DNA of 25,140 nt from the NCBI GenBank assembly GCA_036558305.1, contig DATBFX010000099.1:1-25140 (forward strand), in the 5' to 3' direction. Positions 23,436 to 25,140 of this stretch are shown here, piece by piece. Below the pieces are notes generated by a model, which saw nothing but the letters and a program-made list of their open reading frames with translations, made no database searches and was not told the origin of the DNA. The translations under genes were made by a program, and so were the position numbers. The stretch's first letter is position 1. The number at the start of each line of letters is the position of its first letter. This stretch comes from DATBFX01 sp036558305. GTDB lineage: Bacteria > Chloroflexota > Chloroflexia > Thermomicrobiales > UBA6265.

Positions 23436-24746
23436 ATGTTCGAGATTGGTCGTGGAGTAGCCAGGGGATTGCGCGTCGGCATCATCGGCGGTTCGATCGC
23501 CGGGTGCGCGATGGCGATCGAGTTGTCGCGGGCCGGCTGCGACGTGACGGTGCTGGAACGCAGCGGCGAAGAGTTGAAGGAACGCGGCGCCGGCATCGGC
23601 ATGCCACCCTCCGTTTACGAGATGCTGGTCGGGCGCGACCTGATCGACGCGGGGACACCCGGCATCCGCATCCGAACCGCCGTCCGTCTCTGCCGGACCC
23701 AGGAGCACGAGCGCTTCGGGTACGTCGCCTGGGAACAACCTGCCAACCTCGTCGCCCTCAACTGGGGCAATCTCTACCGCAACCTTCGCCTGCGGGTACC
23801 GGAGGGCGCCTACCGAACCAGACAGCAGGTGGTCGCGCTGGACCGCCCTGACGCCGAGACGGTCGTAGTCGGGCTCGCCGGCGGTCGCCGGTTGGAATTC
23901 GATCTGGTCGTCTGCGCCGACGGCTACCGGTCGTTCGGCCGGCAGACGCTCTTCCCGCAAAGTAGCGTCGAGTATGCCGGCTACGTGCTCTGGCGTGGTC
24001 TCTTGCCCGAGCGCGAGATCGCGGATGCGGCACCGCTCGAAGGGGTGATCGTCACGCCGGGGTACCGGGGCGGACACGGGATCTTCATCTTCGTCGCCGG
24101 TCCAGACGGATCGGTCGAACCCGGACGCCGGCTCGTCAACTGGGCCATCTACCTCCAGGTTCCCCAGGCGGAGTACGCGGCGTTCTTCACCGACGCGGCC
24201 GGCGCCTTTCGCGACGGAACGCTCGCACCCAACGCAATACCGATCGGCACCGAACTCTCGCTCAAGCGCCTGGCCCGAGAAATGCTGCCGGACTACTACG
24301 CCGAGATCACCAACCTGAGCACCGGCACCTTTGTCCATGCGGTCTTCGATTGCCTGGTTCCTGCCTATGCGGACGGCCGGATCTGCCTCACCGGCGACGC
24401 GGCGGCGACGGCGCGCCCACACGCCGCGAGCGGCGCCCTCAAGGCGATCACCAACGCGGTGGCCCTCGGCGAGGCGCTGCGCCGACACGATGCGCTCGAC
24501 GCCGCCCTGGCCGAATGGGACGACGAGCAGACCGCGGCCGGCAACGCCTCGGTCCAACTCGCGCGACAACTCGGGCGAGCGTTCGTCACGGAATCCGAAG
24601 ATTGGTCGCGGTGGGACGGGGCGACCATGAAGCAGTGGTTCGATTCGGTCATCACGGGTCGGCACGAGATTTTCGCCACCGAACCGCGTCAGGCGGCAGC
24701 CGAGCCGGTTTCGCTCGCGCCGCAGGAAGGGGACCAGGCCGCCTGA
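23436..24746 (+). CDS. FAD-dependent monooxygenase
   Basis: This is a 436-aa flavoprotein of the aromatic hydroxylase type, using NAD(P)H and oxygen. The dinucleotide motif is GIIGGSIAG (15-23), ending in the acidic VLERS strand. The DG motif is DLVVCADGYRS near residue 150-160, and the second FAD motif is ICLTGDAAATARPHAASG near residue 315-332. The layout resembles 2,6-dihydroxypyridine 3-hydroxylase-like enzymes, though the substrate cannot be told. The ATG at 23436 is seven bases after GGAG. A short polar, alanine-rich tail ends the protein. No transporter or ring-cleavage gene is near, so it does not appear to be part of a catabolic cluster. Confidence 0.88.
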   Translation: MFEIGRGVARGLRVGIIGGSIAGCAMAIELSRAGCDVTVLERSGEELKERGAGIGMPPSVYEMLVGRDLIDAGTPGIRIRTAVRLCRTQEHERFGYVAWEQPANLVALNWGNLYRNLRLRVPEGAYRTRQQVVALDRPDAETVVVGLAGGRRLEFDLVVCADGYRSFGRQTLFPQSSVEYAGYVLWRGLLPEREIADAAPLEGVIVTPGYRGGHGIFIFVAGPDGSVEPGRRLVNWAIYLQVPQAEYAAFFTDAAGAFRDGTLAPNAIPIGTELSLKRLAREMLPDYYAEITNLSTGTFVHAVFDCLVPAYADGRICLTGDAAATARPHAASGALKAITNAVALGEALRRHDALDAALAEWDDEQTAAGNASVQLARQLGRAFVTESEDWSRWDGATMKQWFDSVITGRHEIFATEPRQAAAEPVSLAPQEGDQAA

Positions 24747-24770
24747 GGCGACCGCCCGTTGGCATCCATC

Positions 24771-24800
24771 GCCTCGCCCGGCAGAGCTGCCTGGCGAGGC
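24771..24800. terminator. Bidirectional hairpin between convergent genes
   Basis: GCCTCGCC (24771-24778) pairs with GGCGAGGC (24793-24800), and after one mismatch GGCAG pairs with CTGCC around AG. It lies exactly between the monooxygenase stop and the end of the thioredoxin-like gene on the other strand, so it can serve both. No T-run is present. Confidence 0.6.
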
Positions 24801-24801
24801 A

Positions 24802-25140
24802 CTACGGGATGCGGTGCGCCCAGATCGAATCGGGAAACCGGTCGAGCAGTTCCTGCCAGATGGCGTACATCTGGTCGTTCGATCGCGTTTTCAGGTACGT
24901 CGCGATCCCCCGCCGGTAGATCGCCTCGGGTGCGGACGGCGCGGCCGGGTCGCGCTCCGTCACCGCGGCGAGCAACCCGATCGCCCGGTCGTACTCGCCC
25001 CATCGCAACCGGACGTTCGCTTCGCCGATGTCGAGCAGGTCGAGGAAGTCAGATGGCGGCAAGAAATTGAGCGAGCGATAGTGGACCGTGCCGCGCCGGT
25101 CGGCGAAGAGCAGCGTCGGCGTCCAGATCACGTTGAGCGG
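24802..25140 (-). CDS. Thioredoxin-like protein with helical repeat tail (partial)
   Basis: The frame is open to the right edge, so the N-terminal part, including any CxxC motif, lies outside the window. The visible 112 residues begin PLNVIWTPTLLFADRRGTVHYR, the cis-proline and following strands of a thioredoxin fold (TPT followed by a D-x-x-G turn). After FLPPSDFLDLL comes a helical section with tetratricopeptide-like pairs: GEANVRLRWGEYDRAI and APEAIYRRGIATYLKT. This mix is seen in small thioredoxin-TPR proteins. The downstream end is sound; function stays open without the missing part. Confidence 0.75.
   Translation of the reverse strand, partial: PLNVIWTPTLLFADRRGTVHYRSLNFLPPSDFLDLLDIGEANVRLRWGEYDRAIGLLAAVTERDPAAPSAPEAIYRRGIATYLKTRSNDQMYAIWQELLDRFPDSIWAHRIP

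Noticed and set aside
1..25140. CRISPR array, phage or defence island
   Set aside because: No regularly spaced direct repeats, no phage structural or integrase genes, and no defence genes beyond the single toxin-antitoxin pair.

Overview
The window is GC-rich (roughly two thirds G+C by eye). It is densely packed with bacterial genes, uses many GTG starts behind clear purine-rich ribosome binding sites, and contains no rRNA, tRNA, phage, insertion sequence or CRISPR array that I can see. The gene families and their style (paired nuoA/nuoB, sugar ABC transporter without its own ATPase, AzlCD, MFS_3 exporter, secreted Ser/Pro/Ala-linker proteins) fit a Chloroflexota bacterium of the Thermomicrobia/Sphaerobacter type. 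That placement is an inference from general resemblance, not from a search.

Layout. 1-1043: three back-to-back perfect palindromes, then nuoB and nuoA of respiratory complex I on the minus strand. 1391-2077: pcm, divergent from nuo. 2081-6363: a carbohydrate uptake block with a sigma-54-like promoter motif, a sugar-binding protein, an intercistronic hairpin, two permeases, a long bidirectional hairpin, and a convergent DUF624/YesL-like membrane protein. 6523-8718: a glycogen-debranching-type glucosidase divergent from the YesL-like gene. Together these suggest import and hydrolysis of an alpha-glucoside; the ATPase must come from elsewhere. 8711-11836: a small membrane protein, a beta-lactamase-fold serine hydrolase without signal peptide, and a YtcJ-like amidohydrolase.

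11886-13189 is a small unstable island: a VapBC-type toxin-antitoxin pair next to a decayed aminotransferase that has lost its N-terminus and its lysine-bearing core. 13206-14660: a DinB-like protein translationally coupled to azlC, which carries a frameshift, followed by azlD. 14720-16000: an MFS exporter, convergent with fabI (fatty acid synthesis). fabI is divergent from an M19 dipeptidase, followed by a DUF1835 protein and a secreted PQQ/BamB-type beta-propeller. apt (purine salvage) lies convergent to these. 21353-24746: a large secreted HExxH metallopeptidase with an unrecognised C-terminal beta domain, then a FAD monooxygenase. A partial thioredoxin-like gene runs off the right edge.

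I found no clear-cut new multi-gene defence or biosynthetic system. The most unusual items are the secreted metallopeptidase, the sigma-54-like site before the sugar transporter, the tandem palindromes at the left end, and two independent gene-decay events about 1.3 kb apart.
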